Below, piece after piece: positions 24,501 through 34,367 of a stretch of DNA of 64,000 nt. Source of the stretch: Oscheius tipulae (Eukaryota > Nematoda > Chromadorea > Rhabditida > Rhabditidae). The DNA is taken from NCBI GenBank assembly GCA_037178975.1, contig JASJZH010000004.1, positions 186,001 through 250,000 on the forward strand, given 5' to 3'. Position 1 is the first letter of the stretch; the number at the start of each line of letters is the position of its first letter. The notes beneath the pieces are model-generated. The model saw only the letters and a list, made by a program, of their open reading frames with translations. It was not told the origin of the DNA and did no database searches. Made by a program: the position numbers and the translations under genes.

Positions 24501-27500
24501 GAGAGATGGATACATGTGTCGCCTTTGGAAGGAATCTCTTATATTGGCAGAAGGAGGGACAGAGCGACAGAGATATAGAGAGAGGAAGAGAGAAAGACAG
24601 AGACTGAGAGACAAAGAGACAAAGAGGCAGAGATATAAAGATAGAGAGACAGACTGCTCTTCAGACCCGCGACGTCCGGATCATAGTCATGGATGTTGGA
24701 GAACAACTTGCGGCCCACGTCATCTGTGAAGCATTCCGACGTCACATGTACGGTGACAACTATGTCTGGATTCTTCACGGCTTCCATTCTACCAGGTATT
24801 TTTTTTCTCACCCGTTATACCTCACCACTTCCAGATGGATGCATTCCGGTCGATCTACATGTAGCTATCAGGAACTCTCTCAAGTCTTGGAGGGTCACTT
24901 TGTCACCGAATTCGGTCTGTCTCGAAAGGACAAAGACTCGAAGATTATATCCGGAAAATCTGCTGCCGATGTCTGGGAAGAACTGTTGGAGGCGGACAAG
25001 CAGACCAATATTTGGAGGGGATATCTGTACGATGGCCTCTGGACCTTAGCTTTGGCTTTGAGTCAAAGTTTGGAGAAGAATGCCGCACTGAGCCATCAGA
25101 AACTTATCTCTGCCATGAACAATGCCAGCTTTGAGGGGGTCACGGTAGGTCAAACTGTCTTTTAGATCTAGGGGATGAGTCGAAAGATTGGCAGAAAGAC
25201 AGTGAGACAGAGAAAGATAGAGAGATAGAGAGACAGCTAGACGAGAGTCAAGATACCATTGTCACCATGACTCTCTTTAGGGTCGAGTCCGCTTCGAGAA
25301 CAACGAACGCCTCGGTCTTGTAGACATCAAGCGTTTTGAGGGTGGCCTCTACAAACAGATTGGTTACTTTGACGGTGCCTCGGACACTTTTGTTATCGAG
25401 CCGGAACAACTGGACGGCTGGCAGGTCCCACTCGATGCTACAGTAATCGAACACATCCGAGAACACGTGGAAATGACCATCCTTGTTGTGATGTCCTTCC
25501 TGGCTGGAGTGGGGATTCTCCTCGCCCTGATATTTTTGTTTGTCAATGTTCGGAACAGGTAAGGTGACTGAATACAGTTGTACTTCTGTCCCAGAAACCA
25601 TCGGTTCATCAAGATGTCCTCTCCAAATCTGAACAATATTATCATTGTTGGGTCAATGTTCACTTTTGCATCGGTCATTCTACTGGGATTGGATACACGG
25701 TTCCTCTCGGATGATGGATTCGTTCGGTTGTGTTATGTGAGTCTCTGTGTCTCTATGTCTCTCAGTCTCCCTATCACTCGTCTCTCTGTCCCTCTCTGTC
25801 TCATTCGACTCAGCCCACCTCTGCAGGTCAAATCCTGGACTCTCTGTCTCGGCTTCACTCTCTCCTTCGGCTCCATGTTCTCCAAAACCTGGCGTGTCCA
25901 TTCTATCTTCACCAACATCCGGATGGACAGAAAAGCCATCAAGGACTCGAAACTCCTTCTCATTTTAGCCGGTCTTCTAGCTATCGACGTGATTGTACTC
26001 ACCTTTTGGGCTATCCTTTCCCCATTCCGGTTCAGTGTCACAGAACTACCGAAGATTGTAAGTCGAGAGGGTTACAGTAACTAAATGTTATTCAGATACA
26101 AGAGAATAAGGTGATTGTTCCGGAAGTCGAGGGCTGTCATTCGGACAAGTCTGCATACTTTCAGGCTGTACTGTATGCTATCAAGGGAGTTTTGATGGTA
26201 AGTTTCATAGTCTCTCTGTGTCGAGAAGCGTAAAGTGGTTTAATATAGCTTTTGGATATAAACTAAGACCATAACCGGGAACAGCGCCATCGAAAACATC
26301 AGGAAACGTAAAATAAGAAATTGGTTTCAGCCGGATTCGAACCCGGGTTTCCAGAGTGCCAGACGAGAGTGCTATACATCCATTCGGACAATTGTGCGCG
26401 GATTTTTTTTTCGAGACGGCATGAGTGTGTCGTGCTCCGTGGCCTAGTGGTTAACACATTCGCTTGAAGCTCCTGTGCCACCAAGGGTTGTTGGTCCGAA
26501 TTCCCAGAGGCAAAACTTTTTTTCATGTCCAGGGTGTTTTCGAGAGTGACTACGAATCTGACCTCTATTCACGCATAAAATAAATACAGTGAGCTATACA
26601 GCGCAAAAGAGTAGAAAAACTAATACGAACGAATCGTTCTGAATCTCTTTTTCTTTGTACCACTGTAACTCTTTCAGATCCTTGGTTGCTTCTTGGCCTG
26701 GGAAACACGGAGAGTCAATGTGCCGGCCTTGAATGACAGTAAGTACATCGGAATGTCTGTCTACGGCGTGGTAGTCATGAGTACTCTCGGTCTCTCCATC
26801 TCTGTCATTCTACAGGTAGACTGTACTCTGTATCTCTGTAGACCTAAGCTCTAGGAAAGAGTCAACGAAGCCTTCGCCCTGACCAGTTTCTTCATCATCT
26901 GCTCGACCACTCTCACTCTCTGTCTGGTCTTTGTTCCAAAACTAATAGAACTGGTTAGGAATCCGCAGGTCCTTCCTATTTTACGACGGATAAGACTTTA
27001 ATTTTCAGGGCATGGAACCTCGAGGATATAGGAGAGGGTTCATGAAGTCTGTGGTCTCAAAGAATAGCACAGGAGCTCAGCAGCCACCGAATACTGGGTG
27101 AGAGACAAAGTGATAGAGACTGGGGCAATTTTGGCGTTCTGCAAAGTTGTGGAAGTTGATCTGCTCTACCATTTTGCAGAACATCGCAAATCTCAAAAAA
27201 TGCGGTCTTCTGCCCGTAACACATGTGACAGTTTACTGAAATTGTTGGTCTTTGTCACTTCTCATCTTCGCTGTCTTCCTCAATGGCAGAGCAGGGATGT
27301 GCGAAAGTACCGTATACCCGAAAGTCGAAAGGGCGGTAATTTGTGTATCCAATCGTATACACTGATGTCGACGCGCAACTTTTTCGAAAATGGCTGCGTA
27401 TCGACGTTTATGTTTTCAAGTTGGAGCGCAAATTGCTGCATATTCGACTTTCGGGTATACGGTACTTTTGAACACCCGTGAGGAGAGTGGCAGACACTGT

Positions 27501-27819
27501 GACAGCTAGAAAGCCCTAGTTTCAGAAAAGACGCCGACAGAGAACTCTTAGCCAAGGCTGAGAGCGAGAACCAGCTCCGGAGACGCTATCTGCACCAGGT
27601 AACACATGTTTATTCAAAATGACGACAAATGATAGAAAAATGATGAAGAACACGTACAAAAATCACAATAGTGAGGAAAGCAAAATTTCGAGGCATTTTT
27701 CAGAAAAGTACCCAGCTTTGGGACCTGCTGGACAAGCTGAGGGAGAGAGGCGATACCCAGTTCTTGCAGCAAGGTAGGTTTTTGAAATTTATAGTATTGA
27801 TGAGATATTAGGGGTGTGA
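21581..27819 (+). CDS. gbb-2: GABA-B receptor subunit 2 (class C GPCR)
   Basis: G-protein-coupling subunit of the heterodimeric GABA-B receptor. Eighteen exons from 21581 to 27819 join in phase to about 787 aa. Signal peptide [18 protein letters not shown]; Venus-flytrap domain with [42 protein letters not shown]-like [14 protein letters not shown] and [13 protein letters not shown]; then seven TMs ([93 protein letters not shown]). [23 protein letters not shown] and FVPKLI fit GABBR2 better than GABBR1. The tail is short: one heptad-like coiled coil ([30 protein letters not shown]) and then a stop; the last 8-nt exon is inferred. Several introns are filled with GACAGAGA repeats. Confidence 0.93.
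22985..23106 (+). repeat. GACAGAGA low-complexity tract in gbb-2 intron
   Basis: Degenerate GAGACAGAGAGACAGA run ending just before the acceptor at 23116. Similar tracts lie in other gbb-2 introns at 24545-24655 and 25195-25240, with the purine strand as the sense strand. Confidence 0.8.
23640..24060. repeat. Dispersed ~420 bp repeat family, copy 2
   Basis: Best-preserved copy of the family at 8940-9445. Contains AAAGTTGTAGCCCGCAC, AACTTTGCAGAACATTACATT, TATTTCATTTTTGGCTTG, GAGTCTAACGAAGTAGCTTC and AAATACTGCTTTTTTGAG, ending in GAGGACCCCCTGTCCAG. In a gbb-2 intron. Confidence 0.7.
26228..26640. repeat. Inverted-dimer tRNA-like element, copy A
   Basis: Two tRNA-like units head to head. On minus, an A-box-like TGTCCGAATGG and B-box GGGTTCGAATCC; on plus, A-box TGGCCTAGTGG and a decayed B-box GGTCCGAATTCC. 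Outside each is a body containing the same motif in opposite orientation (CAGCGCCATCGAAAAC left; GTTTTCGAGAGTGACTACGA right). It lies in the gbb-2 intron between 26197 and 26678. Other copies: 42388-42800, 51800-52145. Confidence 0.75.
27137..27200. repeat. AAAGTTGTAG-family hairpin
   Basis: GCGTTCTGCAAAGTTGTGG, loop, then ATTTTGCAGAACATCGC; arms of about 20 bp. In a gbb-2 intron. Confidence 0.65.
27308..27464. repeat. TA-flanked palindromic MITE, copy 2
   Basis: Starts TACCGTATACCCGAAAGTCG and ends CGACTTTCGGGTATACGGTA, a perfect 20 bp terminal inverted repeat. Same family as 2084-2251. In a gbb-2 intron, inserted with TA at both edges. Confidence 0.8.
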
Positions 27820-27934
27820 GAATTCTGTTTATTAGTCGAACCTCGAATGGCTGGTCGCACCCGTCCCGTCTTGAAATAGCTACAGATCAGTTATTTTTAA
27901 TGAAAGAGCACCCGTACTACCTCGAAGGTCTCAA

Positions 27935-28270
27935 CTACATGAGATACCAAAAAACTAGGCCTAGTAGCCAGAAAGGAAGGGAGATCTTGGCTCCGTAATT
28001 GCACAAATCACTGTCACAGCAACAGAACCTCGTGTCCAGGACTTCGGCCTCGATTGCTTTGACATGGTACCTTATGAAGGCCTTCTGGAAATGTGGAACG
28101 TCGAGACAATACTGGAGATACACTACCTGAACTTTATGACTGAGCTGACTGAGATTCTTGCATCCTAAAATGTTCCGGTTGATGCAGAGCTTCTCGTCGA
28201 CACAGAATCTGTCGTGGTAGGGACGAATGGAGCCGGATCGGTTGACTGTGTAGAATTCGGAGTAGCAGAG
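27935..28270 (-). CDS. C-terminal exons of a Ly6-like, probably GPI-anchored protein
   Basis: Exons 28127-28270 and 27935-28084 are separated by a 42-nt intron. They encode LCYSEFYTV, HDRFCVDEKLC, LGCKNLSQL and then TRFCCCDSDLCN, the CC-x4-CN ending of three-finger proteins. This is followed directly by a hydrophobic C terminus (ISLPFWLLGLVFWYLM and stop) that looks like a GPI-attachment signal. An acceptor precedes 28270, so at least one upstream exon with a signal peptide is missing. The best candidate is 30190-30338, but its clear donors are not in phase with this exon. Confidence 0.65.
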   Translation of the reverse strand, partial: LCYSEFYTVNRSGSIRPYHDRFCVDEKLCINRNILGCKNLSQLSHKVQVVYLQYCLDVPHFQKAFIRYHVKAIEAEVLDTRFCCCDSDLCNYGAKISLPFWLLGLVFWYLM

Positions 28271-28324
28271 CTAAAGCCGGGTTCTTTCTAGCTGTCTCAC
28301 TGTCTTTCAATCTCTCTGTCTCCA

Positions 28325-30100
28325 TGAGTCAAGTGGTCAGTCTTCTACGTAACCAAATCTCTCCTCGTGCTCATCAGAATCTCATTATGACTCACATCAG
28401 ATTATCTACGTGTAGAACCCCCGCACCTTTTCCCCACTATTTGTTCCTTCCGGACTCCAGGCGACCTCCTTCGGACCAACAATTAGGCTCCCACTGCCAC
28501 CTTGAATTATAGAAAGGCATCGGGGGAGAATCCCGAGCCGGGAAAAAAGCAATCGAGTGGAAAAAGGTGTCTGAATATAGAGCAAGGGATACGTTCTTTG
28601 GTCTTTCCGCACCTATAAATAACAAAATATGGCAACCTATAATCTCCAGAAAGGTCTTCAGAAGATTAAGCCTCTAATTAATCTTATTCGATTATACTTT
28701 GGCACGAAGTGGGGAGGCTTGCTTGAGCAGTTTTCTGACTTCAGGAGACATAATTGTCCCCACGTGTCAACAGACTTTTGTTTCCTCGTCCTGACTGACA
28801 GGGCCCTCTAAATAACTAAATATGACCGAGAGAGACAGCTCTCTTCTAGGATCGGATGACCCTTTGCGTGAGAAATTCGAGGAACAATAAACAGAAAAGA
28901 GGCGCGTGGAATTACTCCCTATAGGGGGGCAGGGAGAGAGAGAGAGTGATTGGTAGTAATGAGAACTGCGAATGAGAGAGAGGGACAGAAACAGGAAGAC
29001 AGGAAGACAGAGAGACAGAGAGAAATAAAGACATAAAAACAAACAAAAAACAGAAAGAGACTGTCTCCTTTCTAGTCCCTGCAAAAAAAAAAAAATCTTC
29101 TAACTATTTTTTACAAAAGCTTCTGCATCCCCACTATCCTTCCACGGCTTTTAACAAATTGAATACACTCCGACGCAGTCTTTTTCACAGGTAAGCAGCT
29201 TGACTAACTGTTGATCGGAATCAGATCAATTATCATCTAACATGTAAACTTGAAGCTTTCGGTGACCCTGAAGAGGTCCTAACAAGTGGGTCGAATTTCT
29301 GAGCCAACCAAAAAAAAGAGGCTAAGGATCGCATTTGGAGACTTTTGATCATTTGAGCCAGTCTAACCGTTGACGTTTCCACTCGACTGCGATTGAATTT
29401 GGCTGGTTGATAGAGGGAAAACAATTTCTAGGGAAATTGGTTCCCTTCTCTCTGTCTCTCTGACCATCTTCCTTTCAGTCTCTATCTCTCTGTCTCGCTC
29501 TTTCTTACACTGTTTCTTTAAGAACTCGTCCCATTCCCCCTCAACCTGCTGATTCTTTTTCTGTCTCCTTTCCACTAAACGCCTGCATAATTTCTGTCTT
29601 ACCTCCTCTCCTTACACCCTATAATTGCTCCAAGAATGGAAAGAGTCACAACTCTGTCCAACTAAATTCTGCTGCTCCGATGACTTTTTCTGTCTCTGAC
29701 ACATTGAAGTCAACGGATAGAAAGAAAGAGTACCTGTGTCTATCCACAGGAATTACCGTCAATTTCCTCTAATAATCGGCCGGAAATTGAGGTTCAGATA
29801 CACCTGGGCACTGATCAGGGATTATGGCAGGGCGTGGGAGCATGTAATTTGGTTACATAGTGACATTTTCATGCAGGTTAGCTACTCTTTCAGACTGATT
29901 AAAGGTCTGGGAGCTCGTATCAGGACCCTATCAGGATATCAGGTGTCCACAGGTCTTTGTTTTTAGGATCCTTCACTGACTATTGGGCTGTCCCTGCCCA
30001 TATTCTTGCCTGAGCAAAAGAGACTTGAGAGAGAGAGAGAGAGAGAGAAAATAACTAGTGGTCAAAGAAACTATATCCAGATAGATAGACATTTGAAACT
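28325..30100. other. Intronic or intergenic, no coding sequence supported
   Basis: Contains GACAGAGA tracts (28930-29060), TCTCTGTC tracts (29440-29510) and a GAGAGA run (30029-30048). If the flanking Ly6-like exons belong together, this is one intron of about 2 kb. Confidence 0.4.
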
Positions 30101-30189
30101 ATTTCCAAAGCCTTTGCGCTTTGTCAGACCTACTACTGTCTAAGTAAACTGAAGGATTGAAAATAAACAATCTGTCACCAAAAATCTTA

Positions 30190-30338
30190 ATGAAACCCGC
30201 CATATTTTGTCGAGGACACTCCTCTTCTCTGTCAGCGACTGGATAAGAACTGTCGTAGCACTTGAGACTTGAGCTAGCTTGAAACAGAGCCAGGAATATG
30301 GATATTGGTAGCATTTTATGACCTCTTCTGGAAGACAA
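30190..30338 (-). CDS. Putative signal-peptide exon of a Ly6-like protein
   Basis: Open frame encoding MLPISIFLALFQASSSLKCY followed by DSSYPVADREEECP. It is a clean signal peptide with cleavage before LKCY, the typical first cysteine of nematode Ly6-like proteins. Start either at 30314 (MLPIS) or at 30338. Likely donor within IKIFG|gtgaca near 30185. May be the first exon of the gene ending at 27935, with an intermediate exon or other donor needed to fix the phase. Confidence 0.45.
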
Positions 30339-30798
30339 ATTTCAGAGTGGTGCTTCGCAACGACCACTACAGGACTGGACAGCAGTGGTGTGGGAGCCGA
30401 TGGAGACTGCCGCAGGTAGGCTCCGCCCACTATAGCAGGCAGAGAGCCAGATGAAAAAAGAGCCGCTCTGACGCCAAGAGTTTGAAGAAAAAGTGCTAGG
30501 CAAATGGTCAAGATTATATAAACACTTGGAAAACGGGGAGAGATCGAGGGAATTGGCGTCAGAGAGGGGCTTCCGATGACTTCCGAACGGGAGATGAGAA
30601 ATTGGGAAAAAGATGCAGAGACCGAGACAGAGGCAGAGACAGAGAGAAGACGATCAGAAACCCTCGATCGATCTCTACATTTCAGAGGCAACACTTCCGC
30701 TGAAGTATCCCTTTTGTCCAATGGTCAACTCTACTCTGAACCATGGGCAGATCCAGACGAATCCAGTACCATGTTATGATCTCCAGTCATGTTCTTCC

Positions 30799-31000
30799 TC
30801 AGTCTACTAATCGGAGGCATGTTTCCTCAATAATCTGCAGTTTCCTAATGAATAATTTCTTGGGATTTTTGAGTGTGAGAGACTCTTGCAGTTCCTCGTC
30901 TTTACCAAAAGCAGTTACAAAAGCTTCATAAAAATATTTTTTTGCCATCACATTAGGAATCACAGTTGCTTTGAATTGGCATTTGTATGCAGAACCCGTA
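30799..31000 (-). CDS. Unidentified coding-like segment
   Basis: Preceded by a good acceptor (TTATTTCCCCAG at about 31005). Open to a stop at 30799 and encodes a protein-like sequence including YKCQFKATVIPNVMAKKYFY and ESLTLKNPKKLFIRKLQIIE. It follows the DUF229 stop by only about 30 bp on the same strand but in another frame. It could be an alternative last exon of that gene or part of another gene. No family recognised. Confidence 0.3.
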
Positions 31001-31031
31001 CTTTCATGTACCCCCTGGGGAAATAAATTAT

Positions 31032-34000
31032 CTACAGTTGCAAGAGCCCCAGGCATTCGCAATAGTCGAAGACGCTCTTGAATGGACAGGAGACGGTCGG
31101 CTGGACGACGGACGGCTCGAAGGAGACCGTGAAGACCTTTCGAGAGACGTCGTTCTCGATCCGGAATAAGAGAGCGACCTCTCGAGAGGACTTTTTCAGC
31201 CTGATCGGGATCGTCGCCTCGTGCCAAAGAAACTGAAAAAAAACTCTCTGTCTCTCCGTCTTTATCTCTCTGCCTTTCCGTCTCTCTGTCTCTCTGTTCT
31301 TCTGTCTTTCCGTCCCTCTGTTTTTCTGTCTCAAAACTCACATCCATCTTTGGCGGATTCTTTGTCCTGGCCATCTCGACCTGTGTTGCGTTCTGTTTCG
31401 ACCTCAGTCCATGTCTGGCCAACGGATTGATGCTTATAGTTGAGAGCTTGACTGATTTCGGCAGTGATGCCCTATCCAGACAGCTTTCCAGCTCTTCAGC
31501 CCGAATCCATTTGTCAATGGCCTTCAAAGCATTATCTTGGACATCTTTCATCACCAGAGGTTTTCTCGGTAGTGGGTCCTTTACACCGGACCGATCTATC
31601 ATACAGGAACAGAAATTTTCCGGGACGTAGGCGTCGAAACAAGTTCTGTCCGATGGGATTGACCGGAAGAGGGATATTCCTCTCGACCCGTCAAGGGATC
31701 TGTCCTCTCCGAACTTCATCTCGACCACATCGACCAGCAATTGGTGGACATCAAAGTTACTGCAAAGTGATATCATCGTCGGTTTTCTGTCTCTCGGTCT
31801 CTCTGTTTCTCCGTCTCTATGTCTCTCCGTCTCTTTCTCTTTGTCTCTGTTACCTGGTCAACTTGAACTGATTCTCCAGGAACCGCTTGTACTGTTCAGG
31901 ATACTTTTCCCGAATTTTCGGCGGAATCCTTATTGCCATTAGGGGCATCCGTTCTTCGATCCTTCCTGAGAAACTGTACTGTATGACACCGATTCTGTTT
32001 CCGTGATCGCCCATGATTACGGATACCGTGTTGTCTAGGACTCCCTCGCCGTTCAAACTCTCTAGTCTGCTACTGATATGCTCATCCAGTGGCTCCAGCG
32101 TTAGGGGAACCTCGTGAGTCAGAGTCGTCACGAAAGTGAAGCCAAAGTGACAGATGTCGCGGTAGCGACGGGCAAATCTGTACCACAGGTCGACAAACTC
32201 CTTCTGGATTTGGCTGCCGTCTTTACAGGGCCCGTAGGTCCAGTTCTGGAAAAATTTTATCGGAGGCAGAGAGATAGAGAAACAGAACAGAGAGACAGAC
32301 ATACAGAGGCCCAGAGAGACAGAAACGCAAAAACACGGAGAGACGGAGACCTACCTTATAAACTGAGAGATAGTATGCTCTATAGAAGTGGTCAGCTGGT
32401 GCCTCCGTAAAACCGGGCAGAAATTCGTTGGGCGGATAGTGAAAAAGTCCAAGATTCTTCTGCGAGATGTCCTCATTGAGCATCGACTTGCATCCATACT
32501 TCTCCTTCATCACCTTCCACAAAAAGGGTAACAGAGTCGGATCTAGCTTTTTCGTCGTGGGAAGGATCCATTCAGCATTGATGTCGCCACTGGTATCTAG
32601 TTTCGGATTTTCCAGGGCCTCTTTGACATCTCCGACCAAAATTGGGGCCAGGTTGACCATGGAATTGTCGCCGACCTAAAAGACATATACTGTTTGTGCT
32701 ACTGTAAGAGTTCAGTCAGTTTCAGAGCATTTCTAGCCAAGAATGTGATGAGTCACGTGCCCAGTCCTAATTCCATTCTTTTGAACTGAACGTATTAAAA
32801 TATCTCAAAATTTGAACAGTTCACTGAGTATAAGAAGACCAAACGTCTAATAGGATACAAGCTCCCAAGTCTTGAACTGTTGCGTAACATCTAACAGATC
32901 AAGTTTTCCGTCCAGACCTGTTTTTTCAGCCTTACCACGTTTTGCAAATTGTAGCCTATATTAATATCTACATCTTTTCAGAACATCTTTCGGATGGAAA
33001 TACACCTTTTGAAGCCGATTCCAAGCAAAAATAGCTAGGTATCACATTGCAACAGCTTTTTCGGGTCCAAAAAGTGAACTTTTAGTTTTGTAATGTTTTA
33101 TAGAGATGTAGTCGGTACTGAAATCAATAACTTTGCCGAACATCACATTGCTGGAAAGCTACTTCTTCGATCGACCCGAAAAGAATTATTTGGTCTTTTG
33201 GGAAAATAATGCATTTTGAAGAAAAAAAGGTTTTAGGGCAATCTACCTTGTTGTACCCGTAGAAGACCTCGTATCCTAGTCGATGCATTGTCTCCCAAGT
33301 CCTGGGCATGTGTCTTTGAAACATGGACCGTGAGGTAGAGTCAAATCCCAGAATGTCCACTGAGAGTCGTTTGGCCGGTTCCGACTTCTTCACCCTCTTC
33401 TTCCCGCCAAAACTGTTAAAATTTGGGGTGTCCACGAGTGGGATCAGGATATTTTTTGGCTGACTATTGTCGTATATTCCGGCAAAGGGCTTCTTCCAGA
33501 CGATCTCTTTCGTTTTCTTGTCCGCACACTCGATATTGAAGGCATTGGCATTGACGAGGAAACGAATGTTCACAAGAGCCTCAAAAAAATCGGTCTCTCT
33601 GTGACTCTTTGCCTCCCTCTCTCCCCGTATCTCTGTCGTTCTGTCCCTCTGTCTCTCTGTCTCACGGTTTCTCGGTCTCTCTGTCTTTATGCCTCTTCCT
33701 CTGCCTCTCTATCCCTTTGTTTCTTCGTCTCTCTGCATCTCTGTCTCTTTGTTTCTCAGTATCTCCCTCTCTGTCTCCTTCTCTTTGCTCCAAACTCACA
33801 TCATAAGTCTGTACAATGTTGATTTCGTCCTTCCCCTTGTTTGTAGCCTTGTTTCTCAGAGCTCCTTCGAAAATGTTCACCTTACAATGAATCGTGTCCG
33901 TCTTGTTGGGGAAGTTTGCCATGTGCGGATGGACATACATAGCTCCTTCCGAGTCCATAGTCGCCAATGGATTGTCCGTTGCGCATTTCAGAGTCCGTAA

Positions 34001-34367
34001 CCGTTCGGCAAACTGCCATATCTGGATACGACAGTTTTTCAAGACGAAATTCAAAGGACTAACCGATATGTCTGTGGCGTAACTATTGATTATTGGGAAT
34101 TTACACGCATTTTCAAAGGGATGATGGCGAAGGAGTGGCTCGACCAGTGAGCTTGTGTTTTGAACTGGCAATGAGGCAAGAGAACCCGTGTCGGACCGGT
34201 GTATGGTGGACGAGAAGTTAGATGAGGTGAAGCAGAAGAGCAGGACACAGCCGATTGTCAACTGGAAATGATCGCTGTCTCCATCTTTCTGTTTCTCTGT
34301 CTCTTTTCCCAAAACTCACAGCCAATAATCGTCCTTTGCAAGTTTTGAGCCATTTGTAAGGAATCAT
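31032..34367 (-). CDS. DUF229 ectoprotein (alkaline-phosphatase/sulfatase-like fold)
   Basis: Seven exons (34320-34367, 33800-34261, 33247-33579, 32355-32675, 31854-32245, 31342-31759, 31032-31232) join in phase to 724 aa. Short basic cytosolic start MIPYKWLKTCKGRLLA, then signal anchor LTIGCVLLFCFTSS, so type II membrane topology is likely. Core motifs of the family: DILGFDSTSRSMFQRHMPRT (nucleophile region), GDNSMVNLAPIL, YGPCKDGS, VIMGDHGNRIG (metal-binding GDHG) and the cysteine-rich end ENFCSCM ... VSCPFKSVFDYCEC. DUF229 is expanded in nematodes and its substrate is not established. Introns hold GACAGAGA tracts (purine strand = sense) and one dispersed repeat. Confidence 0.88.
33085..33240. 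repeat. Dispersed repeat family, partial copy 3
   Basis: Retains AATGTTTTATAGAGATGTAG, ATAACTTTGCCGAACATCAC, CTTCTTCGATCGACCCGAAA and GGTCTTTTGGGAAAATAATG. The middle of the element is deleted relative to 23640-24060. In a DUF229 intron. Confidence 0.6.
33590..33792 (-). repeat. GACAGAGA tract in DUF229 intron
   Basis: About 200 bp of TCTCTGTCTCTCTGTC (plus strand) fills nearly all of the intron between exons 33800 and 33579. The sense (minus) strand is GAGACAGA. Confidence 0.85.

Noticed and set aside
26331-26520. Two functional tRNA genes in opposite orientation
   Set aside because: A- and B-boxes are present, but acceptor stems do not pair properly and the same arrangement recurs within a dispersed repeat, so they are repeat components.
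30799-31776. 325-codon ORF as a single DUF229 C-terminal exon
   Set aside because: It reads through the intron 31233-31341 (GACAGAGA tract). Splicing gives the family-typical C-terminal cysteines in another frame.
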